Shown: one piece after another, positions 56,657 to 64,000 of the stretch | Position numbering within the stretch: position 1 is the first letter of the stretch | Layout: each line of letters starts with the position of its first letter | Origin: Plutella xylostella | Taxonomy: Eukaryota; Arthropoda; Insecta; Lepidoptera; Plutellidae | Reading direction: 5' to 3' | DNA: 64,000 nt | Assembly: GCF_932276165.1 (NCBI RefSeq) | Contig: NC_063995.1 | Coordinates: 8,618,001-8,682,000, forward strand | Notes under the pieces: generated by a model | What the model saw: only the letters and a program-made list of their open reading frames with translations | Database searches by the model: none | What the model was told of the DNA's origin: nothing | Made by a program: the position numbers and the translations under genes

Positions 56657-59600
56657 AACCAAAAAAATACCTAATAAAAACATATAAATAATTAAACTCC
56701 CAAAATTTCTAAATGCTCTGGATAAGCTCACTTTTACTGCGATATCCCTGAAAACGGAATTCAAATCTGTGATCTAATTAAAACTTACTCAAACTATTCC
56801 ACCATAAGTTGCCCAATATCCGTGTTATTTTTCTTTATTAAAGTTTAACAGAATGAAAATTCGCAAGGAGAATTTATTAAACAATTGCTTAGCAAGTTAG
56901 TATATAACCTATTTACATTTCAGGCCGACATCTACATATTCGATGACCCACTGTCAGCGGTGGACGCGAATGTGGGTCGGCAGCTGTTCGAGGGCTGCAT
57001 CAACGGCTACCTGCGCGGCCGCACGCGCGTGCTCGTCACGCATCAGATACACTTCCTCAAGGCCGCAGACTACATAGTCATACTCAACGAGGTAATTGCA
57101 CACACAATCTTACACGTGTAATGTTAAATGAAGCGTTTAATAACATGATTGTTTACCTTGGACCAGGGTGCCATTGAAAATATGGGCACGTACGATGATT
57201 TAACGAAGCTGGAGAATTCGCTGCTGCTGCCTAAACAACAGGAGGGTTCCGGTGATGACAGTAAGGATGAACTAGCTATTCCGAATGTAAGTATTCCTCA
57301 TAACACCGTACTCGTATATTACCTTAGATAGCTATACAAACCACTAAAGCTCTAATCCTATAGGCAGCAAACAAGCCGATAATGGAACGGGGGGTATCAG
57401 TGGTATCCGTAAAGAGTGAAGACAATGGTGAGGCCCGGAAGGAGCAGGTACAGGCGGCGGAGGAGCGCGCCTCCGGGAACCTCAAGTGGGAGGTGTTCGC
57501 GAGGTACCTGGTCTCCGTGGACTCCTGGGCCATCGTGGCGCTGACGCTCACCGCGATGCTGATTACCCAGGGGGCGGCATCGTCCACCGACTACTGGCTG
57601 AGTTTCTGGTAATTATACGAGTATCTCAAGAGTTGTGTAAGTGATTGAGAAGTATTAGCTGAAATTAATGTGTTTTTGTTTTTAGGACAAATCAAGTTGA
57701 TGGATACATACAAGACCTGCCAGATGGGGAGGAGCCAGGTTAGTTTCATACTAGTTATCCCTGAAAAGGCTTAATAAATAGTGAGACCAATACCAGAATA
57801 CCTATGTTACATCTTCTCCTATTTGTTTAATTCCCAGACCCAAGTCTCGGCACACAGACGGGCATCCTCCTGACGGGCCAGTACGTGTACATCTACGGCG
57901 CACTGGTGCTGACTATCATCGTGATGTCGTTCATGCGGCTGTTCGGCTTCGTGACCATGACCATGCGCGCCGCCGCCAACATCCACGACCTCATGTTCCG
58001 AAACCTCATCCGCGCCACCATGCGCTTCTTTGACACCAATCCTTCAGGTACTGATCTAAATTGATTCTGGGATTTCAACGCACTGGACACTTAGATAAAA
58101 GCCTTGGATGAGACCTATCTAACTAATAAATCCTTTCACCACGATGGCACTAACTCCGAATGTAACCGCGCACACAAATACCCTCAAGAGGTGCATGTAG
58201 GTTGCAATAAGTTTCCATCGAAACGACGAAGAAGATTTTAATTCTCATGTGGAATACACCGTTATCATTATCTCACACATTAACAATTCACAGATCTTAT
58301 AATGTATGCAGCCCTTATTCACTTGTTTACCACACTCCATCCATAGGTCGCGTGCTAAACCGGTTCTCCAAAGACATGGGCGGTATGGACGAGCTGCTGC
58401 CCAGGTCCATCCTGCAGGCCTTCCAGATGTACCTGTCCATGGCGAGCGTGCTCACGCTGAACGCCGTCTCCCTGCCCTGGACCCTCATACCCACGGTGCT
58501 GCTGCTGGGACTCTTCATCAGGTACCTCAAGTGGTACCTGAACGCTGCGCAGTCTGTGAAGAGACTGGAGGGTACAAGTGAGTGATGAAATCGCTATTTA
58601 TTATAATATCAGAGTAGACGTCATGAAGAAATACTGTTCAGGAAAATATGGTTGGGGACCTTAATTCATTTTGTGATAACCTTCATTGTTGTGTGGGTGA
58701 GAAGAAATTGCAATTATCTTGCCTTTTTTGTAGTTATTTATTTTATTTTATATATTAAATGACGGACGACCGAATGGCGTAGTGGTTAGTGACCCTGACT
58801 ACTGAGCCGATGGTCCCGGCTTCGATTCTCGGCTGGGGCAGATATTTGTTTAAGGTCAACCGGGGCCAAGTCGCCTACGGGGCTAATGCCTCGAATCCAT
58901 TTATTTCACGAACCACATACTTTACAACTACTGGAGTCATCTGCTATCTATCTTTGGAACTCAAACTTTTACCACTGACCAATAGATATCGTATCCGGGG
59001 ACATTTTCTTAAATGATCTGCCATTTTAATTTTTTCACTACTTTTGGCCACCTCCGGTTTCCTGACACGTTTTTTTGAATCGTTCCAAATGTATGTTTGT
59101 TTAAAAGAATCTATATGTTTCCTAACTATAAATTCTGTTATTGTTTAGTTGCTTTACATATTGTTTTAATTATTTTATTGAAATAACGTAAGATTCGGAC
59201 ACAATATGCAATAAAAAAAATTGTTAGTTTAGCTTTTTTTGGGGTAAATGCCTCTGGGCTGATGGGGTTATTGCCTCTATTGCGGCGCAATAGCCCCATT
59301 TCCAGAGGTTCTAAACATTTTGTGTTATAATAAAAGTAGTTTATACACTCACGAGCAATGAAAAAGTTCCAGTGATATTAGCACCAAATTACTCCTTAAC
59401 AAAAAATACTAGGTTAATGACGCCTTCTGCAATATAAAAGAGCATATCAGAATTAACATTTTTAGATTGGTAATCCAACTAAAACGTAAATAATTTGACT
59501 ATATATAAAACTAAATGTTTTAAAAAATCGGCGTCATTTGGTGTCGACATTATAATATTATTAACACGGTATATAGAAAATGGATGTCGAGATCGACATC

Positions 59601-60663
59601 CGAGTACAAAACGCCCTCCGATGCAGCGCTGCTCTTCATAAAGTGCTAGTGTCAAAGCTTCTCAGCAGGAAAACCAAGATCCGAATTTATAAAACCGTAA
59701 TCCGGCCGATCTTGATGTATGGCTCTGAGGCTTGGACACTCACTCTCAAGGAAGAGAATAAACTTCTGGTTGCGGAAAGAAAGGTGATGAGGAAAATGCT
59801 CGGACCAACGAGGAGGGAAGATGGTAGCTGGAGAGTACGGAAGAACCAGGAAATCGAAGACCTGATTTCCGAGCCAAACATCCTTGGTCAAATTAAATCC
59901 CAGCGACTCCGTTGGCTTGGTCATCTGCAAAGGATGGGGGAGGATCGGGCTGCCAAGAGGGCCTACCTTGGAGTACCAAGCGGTCGTAGACCAGTTGGCC
60001 GTCCCAAATATCGCTGGAGCGATGAAGTCGGCAAGGACCTGCGCCAACTACAGGCAGGCGACTGGAGAGCGACTGCGCAGGATAGAGACCAGTGGCGACT
60101 TCTTGTGTCTGAGGCCAAGATCCACTTCGGGTCGCTGAGCCAGCGGAGTAAGTAAGTATATAGAAAATAATCCTAAAGTCATATTAACAGAATGATCTCA
60201 CTTGTTTTAACTCTAAATAGTTTTGTTATCATTATCCTTGTAAGAGAAAAAATCCGTCAGACTCAAAAAATGGTATACTTACTAATTTAAAGTTGTGGTT
60301 TGATTGCGAATTTGTGTTTGTTTGAAAAAAATATGCCCTTGTATGCTTTTATACTGTATTTTAATTTGTCATCTAAGTATTTATACTTTTTTAGGTCCAA
60401 TAAAGTATTCATAAATAAAATGTTGAGCACCCCTGGAATCTTGGATGGGGTAAATGCCACTACAAGAAATTAGGGCATGTAGGCGACATAGCCCCGAAAT
60501 TTTTTTATCAACTAATTATCCTTAACTAAGCGCAGTATTTAGTTTACAAGCTAATAATTAGCTACGTTAATAGTAATTCTATAAATTATATCTTCTCAAA
60601 TTTGTTAAAAGCTCTTCCAAGCACACAAAACTAGTGAAAGAGGCATTAGCCCCACCAGGGGTT

Positions 60664-60696
<33 letters not shown>

Positions 60697-62994
60697 AGAT
60701 AAATTTATTAAAATTCCACAAAAATCATACAAATTATAACTATTCTAAATATGTTATTTATAGAACTTAAATTAATATAATCAAACCTGAACTAAGGTAC
60801 GCTATGTACTTTGTATCTCAGGTATGCTTAAAGAGCACATCATGTAAATAAAAAATCCAAAAATTATACAGTAAAATTTAGTTAATCCGATCTATATAAA
60901 ACTAAAGGTGTAAAAGTGTAAATTTAATTAGACATAAAAACTAGGTTATTAGGTAAATTGGTATAATGAGGTAAACAAAACAAAATTATTACAAGACTAT
61001 TTTAGACTTGTCAGCAAGGTTTTTATGTCAGCATGTGAAAATAGTTGTCAGCATTAAGATTAATAAAACGGTGTCATACATAATAATCACGTAGGTAAAA
61101 TACCACGTACTAGGCTATTTTAAATTAGACCGTATAATCAGTAGAGTTGATCATCTTCAATTCGGCAAATTTCCTTGCTGGACAGGCTTCCTCGCCGGTT
61201 TTATGGTCACTAGGTTTTTTGAAGCGGAGACACGTCGCACATACTGGGGGCTCAGTTGTCTGGGGGCATTCTTTGATGGTATGGCCGACTTGGCCACAGT
61301 GGCCACAAGTTGACTCCGACTCTCGGCAAAATTTGGCTGAGTGGCCATATTGCTGACACTTGAAGCACCTCGAGACATATGTGTAGTCTCTTACGGGGCA
61401 TGATGACCAGTGAAGATATACTCGACGCTGTGATATCAGTAATTTCCTTACGTCAGCTGGGACTTCCAAAATATAATTAGAATATAGGCCTCCTTTCTTT
61501 CCTGATAGATGACTCAGTTTAATACTGCTTACTATGGACTCTCGTTCTGAGTTTGGGAAATGGTCAGTAATATTTTGTTCGTATAAGTAATCTATTACCT
61601 GAGTATTACTTAAATTATTGGGGACATCAATAATAATAATTCTGGGTTTCCGTAAAAATCCCATTTTTTGTAGAAACGTCGTTTACACGTAGAAGATTTC
61701 TAAAATTCCACAAAATTGCATTAAAATATGAAACTAGATAAAATTTCCTAATATGTATCATAAGTAAAAGCTTATTAGGGCGTTTAGTATGTTTGTTATA
61801 ATCAAATAAAAATGACAGTCAAAGTATTGTGGCGCAATGGCCCCGGTTGACCTTAAACACAGTTATTTGTTCTCGGGTCTTGGATGTGCCCGTAAAATGG
61901 CAATAGGCCCGCCCCCTATTACATTGGGACTAACATAACACTCTGGTGAAAAGTGGGTGCAGCAATGCACCTCTGCCTACCCCGCAAGGGAGTACATTAG
62001 TACAAGGCGTGAGTGCGTGTTTTTTTTTTTTTATTAAAAAAGAAAGGTTCATAAAGACAAGTTTCAGTATTGACTTGGAGATCCGATAACTTAACTGGAT
62101 ACATACGAGGTATATATCACTAACTTTTATATCTTTGCAGCCAAGAGTCCAGTGTTTGGAATGATCGGCTCTACTCTATCGGGAATGTCGACAATCAGAA
62201 GTTCAGACTCACAGGACAGACTAATTAAAAACTTCGACGACTGCCAGGTAAATAGGAATCATATTAGCCTTTATTGCATTACTTATTCAATACGTATGCT
62301 TAGTTTCAAGTTTGTGCTGATTGGCTTCCATACTAAATATGCAATAATTTAAGTCATGAAACTTATAATAGACGGATTTTCAACAAAAATGCCTCTTTAA
62401 AAATGTTTCCATTATAGAATCTCCATACTTCTGCCTTCCACACTTACATCGGGGGAGCCACGGCCTTCGGATTCTATTTGGATATGATATGCCTCGTCTA
62501 CCTCGCGTCTATATTATCAATTTTCATCCTTATCGACTTCGGTAAGCACCAAATAATAACTTGAGAGGTGATTGATAACCATGTTAATTAAACCAGGCAA
62601 TGCAAACAATTCCATACAAAATAAACGAGAGTTTTTTTAGCGAGCATGATGTATGCAAGATAAGTGAGAGCGTGCAGTTTCAGACTACAGTTTTTTACCA
62701 GACGGTCGTTTCAGCTTTCGCGCAAAGGCGAGCTCGCAAACGCCTGGTTGACAGAATAAAAGAAAGACAATCCGTTCACGTTACGCTTATATGTGCAGTG
62801 ACCTTCATCTTTGATTCCAGCGGACGTGATCCCGGTGGGCAGCGTGGGGCTGGCGGTGAGCCAGTCCATGGTGCTGACGGTGCTGCTGCAGCTCGCGGCG
62901 CGGTTCACCAGCGACTTCCTGGCGCAGATGACCGCCGTGGAGCGCGTGCTCGAGTACACTAAGCTGCCGCACGAGGAGAACATTAATGATGGAC
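42083..62994 (+). CDS. ABCC (MRP4-like) ABC transporter, TMD1-NBD1-TMD2, 20 exons, 3' end outside window
   Basis: Exons: 42083-42288, 45287-45418, 46141-46345, 48527-48752, 49315-49412, 49855-50052, 52464-52590, 53127-53273, 54248-54414, 55332-55496, 55829-55966, 56924-57091, 57167-57286, 57364-57608, 57686-57738, 57838-58047, 58347-58577, 62141-62247, 62418-62541 and 62821-62994. Total 3,241 nt (1,080 codons, ending in phase 1). The ATG at 42083 (cgaaATGG) opens MENGSGARKESEEKR. The family is an organic-anion/conjugate exporter of the plasma membrane with two TMDs and two NBDs, usually about 1,300 residues, so roughly 250 (NBD2) are missing to the right. TMD2 is followed by ERVLEYTKLPHEE, the usual linker to NBD2. 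Exons 3-5 match the lengths in the minus-strand ABCC gene at 70-18840. Confidence 0.93.
43161..43252 (+). mobile_element. GT microsatellite and RTE-like LINE 3'-end remnant
   Basis: A GT run of about 11 units is followed by GGGAGGCCAGGCCTACGTCC and, after a short gap, CTGATGATGATGAT, the characteristic 3' terminus of RTE-type LINEs in moths. No coding part remains. Confidence 0.55.
43550..43807. mobile_element. Foldback MITE (258 bp)
   Basis: Ends of about 40 bp are inverted copies: AACACTATTGTCGTCGAAAT at the left and its near-complement at the right, continuing through TATAATAGGnCCGTTT and GGACAGCT. No coding capacity. The target duplication is not resolved. Confidence 0.65.
44034..44804. 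mobile_element. hAT-type non-autonomous element rich in ATCCCGGGAT motifs
   Basis: A perfect 8-bp duplication GCATTAAT flanks it (44026-44033 and 44805-44812). The terminal inverted repeats read TAGGGAATACAAnCCCGG. Near both ends the palindrome ATCCCGGGAT and parts of it recur many times (44067-44120, 44705-44790). The centre is AT-rich and non-coding. Confidence 0.8.
46440..47033 (+). mobile_element. hAT-type element with CCGAATATTCGG arrays, copy 1
   Basis: A perfect 8-bp duplication GTTTAGAG flanks it (46432-46439, 47034-47041). The ends read TAGTGTTGCCACGAAT and inverted TAGAGATGCCACGAAT. Both ends carry arrays of GAATATTCGG/CCGAATA. The middle encodes a remnant of the hAT C-terminal dimerisation region (YKWWSANIKQYPNL, YLSSPGSSVYSERLFS), frameshifted after SERLFSE. 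It lies in intron 3 of gene C. Confidence 0.85.
49620..49755 (-). mobile_element. LINE 3'-end fragment
   Basis: The minus-strand sequence GGTAGAGATTGCTTTAAGCA, AATAAGGCCGCCTTTTTGTAC and a terminus GCAAATAAAGAGTTTGTATT match the usual 3' untranslated end of insect non-LTR elements. No ORF remains. It ends about 100 bases before exon 6 of gene C. Confidence 0.6.
50069..50154. mobile_element. 86-bp MITE next to exon 6 of gene C
   Basis: The ends ACACTCAAGAGCAATGAAAA and the inverted partner (ACACTCACGAGCAATGACAA) enclose a very short centre. One further end of the same family (ACACTCACGAGCAATGAAAA) lies at 59345. It begins 16 bases after the exon. Confidence 0.55.
50169..52179 (-). mobile_element. 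5'-truncated Jockey-type LINE
   Basis: An 8-bp duplication AATCTATA stands at both borders (50161-50168 and 52180-52187). The minus-strand element ends in a TAAA repeat of about seven units and keeps the reverse-transcriptase ORF but no endonuclease or gag. Truncation at the 5' end is typical of LINE insertion. It lies in intron 6 of gene C, antisense to it. Confidence 0.85.
50485..52155 (-). CDS. Reverse transcriptase ORF of the Jockey-type LINE (556 aa, N-terminally incomplete)
   Basis: RNA-dependent DNA polymerase of a non-LTR retrotransposon. RT motifs in order: AGPDGI, RPISILPCFSKLFE, GFRKGRSVESNL, IYIDFASAFDKVNH, SGVPQGSHLGPILFLVFIND and the catalytic box LFADDLKIY (FADD). The thumb and C-terminal region end in DSFNIFKKKICVK. 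No frameshift or stop interrupts it. The upstream endonuclease domain is cut off by the 5' truncation, so the element cannot move on its own. Confidence 0.9.
   Translation of the reverse strand: MHLNSETASNAQDITNLFATHFSNIYNKNIANNNPLPSNSSSHISNNIHIFITEKEISKYIRKLNVNQSAGPDGIHPLFVNRCAKYISYPLFIIFNRSLRDGQFPNLWKIARITPIHKKGDLSVVSNYRPISILPCFSKLFESIICPIVTRELDHILSTSQHGFRKGRSVESNLVSYINELSHEVDAGRQTDAIYIDFASAFDKVNHSLLIKKLASVGISDWLLQWFTSYLESREQFVSINGHESRIFYAESGVPQGSHLGPILFLVFINDLTHHIKHSNQSLFADDLKIYRTITSPHDSTLLQNDLNNILNWCLSNDMSIQKCFHIKFTRKRNPLNSSYLLGTDVLTEVSEIRDLGIIIDSKLKFSSHIDIIIKKASQMLGFIKRNSKEFKPETKMLLFNSLVRSHLEFSSSAWSPSYSIHSQRIESIQRSFTRHLPFISRNISHRSPYEHRLKFFKITSLRKRRETHDLIFLYKTLNNLLDCPDIVASISFPIPHHLPRHPIKKLLSGPQSRTNLGSHSPINRLCDLYNMYNHKLNIDIFHDSFNIFKKKICVK
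53127..57286 (+). CDS. Gene C exons 8-13: linker and nucleotide-binding domain 1 (residues 398-699)
   Basis: Exons 8-9 give the linker, then a beta-sandwich start (VELNDVSASW). Walker A is GPVGSGK/SSL, split exactly at the exon 9/10 junction. The Q-loop region reads ISYACQESWLFSATVRDNIL, the signature LSGGQRARINLARAVY (exon 11), Walker B and D-loop IYIFDDPLSAVDANVG, and the H-loop VLVTHQIHFL (exon 12). All ATP-site residues expected in an MRP NBD1 are visible. Exon 13 ends with the linker. Confidence 0.93.
53376..53548. mobile_element. Foldback MITE (173 bp) in intron 8 of gene C
   Basis: Arms of about 44 bp are inverted copies: CTAAAGTCTGGTTTTTAATC at the left, complement of GATTTAAAAACTGACTTTAG at the right, both continuing through TCAGATACTAAATT. 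No coding capacity. It starts 103 bases after exon 8. Confidence 0.65.
54415..55331 (+). other. Intron 9 of gene C
   Basis: Non-coding and AT-rich. I see no recognisable element. It interrupts the Walker A codons of NBD1. Confidence 0.6.
55977..56608 (+). mobile_element. hAT-type element with CCGAATATTCGG arrays, copy 2
   Basis: A perfect 8-bp duplication ATGTACAC flanks it (55969-55976, 56609-56616). Ends and arrays match the copy at 46440. The hAT dimerisation remnant stays in frame longer here: YKWWSANKKQYPNLLKF, SSVYSERLFSEDGYNEKRNR and PPKFAEMLVFIQHNLL. The insertion point is 10 bases after exon 11 of gene C, so the left target duplication supplies part of the splice donor context (gt/atgtacac). 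Confidence 0.88.
56622..56653 (+). repeat. AC microsatellite
   Basis: About 16 AC units, just right of the hAT copy's target duplication. Confidence 0.9.
57364..62994 (+). CDS. Gene C exons 14-20: transmembrane domain 2 (residues 700-1080)
   Basis: The R-region-like linker (MERGVSVVSVKSEDNG) precedes WEVFARYLVSVDSWAIVALT and DYWLSFWTNQVDGY. Then come YVYIYGALVLTIIVMSFMRL, the coupling segment RATMRFFDTNPSGRVLNRFS and KDMGGMDELLPRSI, further TM segments in exons 17 and 19, and LAVSQSMVLTVLLQLAARF. The 3.6 kb intron between exons 17 and 18 carries a split SINE with a large DNA element inside it. Confidence 0.92.
59580..60155 (+). pseudogene. RTE-type LINE reverse transcriptase, C-terminal fragment (191 codons)
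   Basis: The frame MDVEIDIRVQNALRCSAALH, KIRIYKTVIRPILMYGSEAW, RQRLRW-like SQRLRWLGHLQRMGED, then GRRPVGRPKYRWSDEV and DRDQWRLLVSEAK is the usual C-terminal part of RTE/BovB-like ORF2. The catalytic RT core and endonuclease are missing. It is still open, so the insertion may be fairly recent, but it is not functional. Confidence 0.8.
60664..61700 (-). mobile_element. LINE fragment with gag-like ORF and TTATC tail
   Basis: Read on the minus strand: gag-like ORF (61664-61125), about 420 bases of AT-rich sequence, and a tail of seven TTATC units (60664-60702). ORF2 is absent, so the copy is internally deleted. The left end (61700) is approximate. Confidence 0.55.
61125..61664 (-). pseudogene. 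Non-LTR retrotransposon ORF1 (gag) with zinc knuckles, partial
   Basis: The 179-codon frame from ATG at 61664 contains RIIIIDVPNNLSNTQVIDYL and VYLHWSSCPVRDYTYVSRCF, then CCHC knuckles CFKCQQYGHSAKFC and CGHCGQVGHTIKEC, and PVCATC with a trailing Cys, typical of Jockey/R1/CR1-type ORF1. It binds element RNA in intact relatives. The N-terminal region normally found before it is missing. Confidence 0.8.
61898..62035 (+). mobile_element. 3' part of another SINE-like repeat
   Basis: It includes CTCTGGTGAAAAGTGGGTGC, then AGCAATGCACCTCTGCCTAC and CCCGCAAGGGAGTAC, ending in a run of about 14 T. The first stretch is a widespread lepidopteran SINE body; the exact family is not certain. Confidence 0.5.
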
Positions 62995-64000
62995 GTGAGT
63001 TTTTTTTTTTAATTATTATGTTGACAGACCCTAAGCTATAACCAATGTTTGTCAAAAACTCGCTATACAGGGTGTTAACTTAATTGCGTTGGAGCGGGAA
63101 ATGGTAGATACAGCTGATGATACTGAACACGATAAGACATTAAAAAACGTATTTTATTTGCTTTAAGCTGACCAACATAAAACAGTTTTATTTAGTACAT
63201 TTTAAAATTTCATAGTCACCCTATTCAGGTTTAGGTACGTTTGACAGAATGACCATGAACTTGAAAGCCAAGATCAAGGCCAAACAATTCAAAGCCAAGG
63301 TCAATAAAAAAGTATGCGTGCATCTGCACCACACTCGTGGAGCTACATCGTCAAGGTACCTACCGAGATTTTGGGTACTCAAAGTACCCAATCCATTGTA
63401 GACATTTCATTTTACTCCATAAGTATCACTTTATTGATACACAATTATCTTTTATGAATACAGAACATTTTCATTTTATGCTTCATAACATAGGTCACAC
63501 GTATTCACGCACAGCACAACATAAAACGAAATGAGGAACAAGGCTTGGTAATCAAAAGATAGAATTGTAGGTACCTTTTCCCTTTTAGGTAATACTTAAT
63601 TGTAAAAAATGATTGTAAACAAGTAAACAACAATGACTGACTGACAGACTAGATCCACAGAGAAGGTAATGACTATCATAAATACTCGATGGTTATGATA
63701 CGCGAGATTGTTATTATTCTACTGGTATTTAAAGTGAGGCCATACTTATTATAAGGATTCCCGTACTATTCGTCATCAAAGACTTCTCAATCGCAAGTAC
63801 ACAACACAAATCGAGATGAGCGAGTGTAAGTAAACCAATTCGTCATTGAAGTAGACCCTGTTATCATCCTGTTATGCATTGTGGTCTTTTAACTTTAGCT
63901 GCATACAGACCGGCCAAACGAACGCCAACGAACGGGTTTTGTTGACCTTCGTTGCTCAATCTGCCCCTGTATTATGTATGATAAATGTCCATCGGTGGGC
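62995..64000 (+). other. Intron 20 of gene C, to the window edge
   Basis: No exon of NBD2 is visible here. The sequence from 63066 (atacagggtgttaactt) resembles a dispersed repeat but I cannot name it. The rest shows nothing. Confidence 0.5.

Larger units (their letters stand above)
58854..61852. mobile_element. 2,999-bp element with GGTCAACCGGGGCCA ends and TTAA (or TA) duplication
   Basis: A 15-bp perfect terminal inverted repeat GGTCAACCGGGGCCA is flanked by TTAA on both sides (58850-58853, 61853-61856). Because TTAA contains TA, the duplication could be TTAA (piggyBac type) or TA with one more A in the repeat (Tc1/mariner/pogo type). Variants of GGGGTAAATGCC, GGGGCTAATGCC and GCGCAATAGCCCC recur near 58872, 59240, 59265, 59285, 60450, 60485, 60645 and 61835. 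No transposase is present; the middle holds two LINE fragments. Confidence 0.75.
58764..61897 (+). mobile_element. tRNA-derived SINE split by a 3 kb element
   Basis: The left part (58764-58853) has the head GACCGAATGGCGTAGTGG and B-box-like GGCTTCGATTCTC up to GCAGATATTTGTTTAA. The right part (61853-61897) continues as expected from the intact copy at 15037: TTAAACACAGTTATTTG, TCTCGGGTCTTGGATG. This fixes the borders of the inserted element. Confidence 0.8.

Overview
The window looks like nuclear DNA of a moth or butterfly (Lepidoptera). The genes are split by GT-AG introns that are AT-rich and full of short mobile elements. The repeat set is of the lepidopteran type: tRNA-derived SINEs, MINE-1/Helitron-like elements with a GTCT microsatellite, RTE- and Jockey-type LINE fragments, and hAT, mariner and pogo DNA elements. 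No species can be named from sequence alone.

Three host genes account for the coding content. (A) On the minus strand from 18840 leftwards lie the first five exons of an ABCC (MRP4 / lethal(2)03659-like) ABC transporter. It runs off the left edge and has a 16.5 kb first intron. (B) On the plus strand, 26638-40171, a 16-exon gene encodes a predicted 2,097-residue protein with a coiled-coil first half and a long tail carrying many Cys-x-Cys motifs; I do not recognise its family. (C) On the plus strand, 42083-62994 and onward past the right edge, a second ABCC transporter has 20 exons in the window: TMD1, a complete NBD1 and TMD2. NBD2 must lie to the right. In all three genes exon lengths and phases join into open frames (A: 888 nt = 296 codons; B: 6,294 nt including the stop; C: 3,241 nt, ending in phase 1). 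A and C are diverged paralogues with matching exon lengths (205, 226 and 98 nt in exons 3-5). They point away from each other, with gene B between them.

The rest is mostly mobile DNA. Between A and B is an apparently complete pogo-type transposon (19873-22458, TA duplication) with a 623-codon transposase ending in a PHD-type zinc finger. A related-looking TA element with its own motif array (12586-14973) sits in intron 1 of A. A 3.0 kb TTAA/TA element that split a SINE (58854-61852) sits in an intron of C. Introns of C also hold three hAT elements with perfect 8-bp target duplications and a 5'-truncated Jockey-type LINE with an open 556-codon reverse transcriptase. Intron 2 of gene B holds a nested inverted repeat of about 1.57 kb. 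Several of the DNA elements share one feature: dispersed copies of a short element-specific motif near both ends.

All exon models come from splice signals, reading-frame continuity and protein-family conservation. No transcript data were available.
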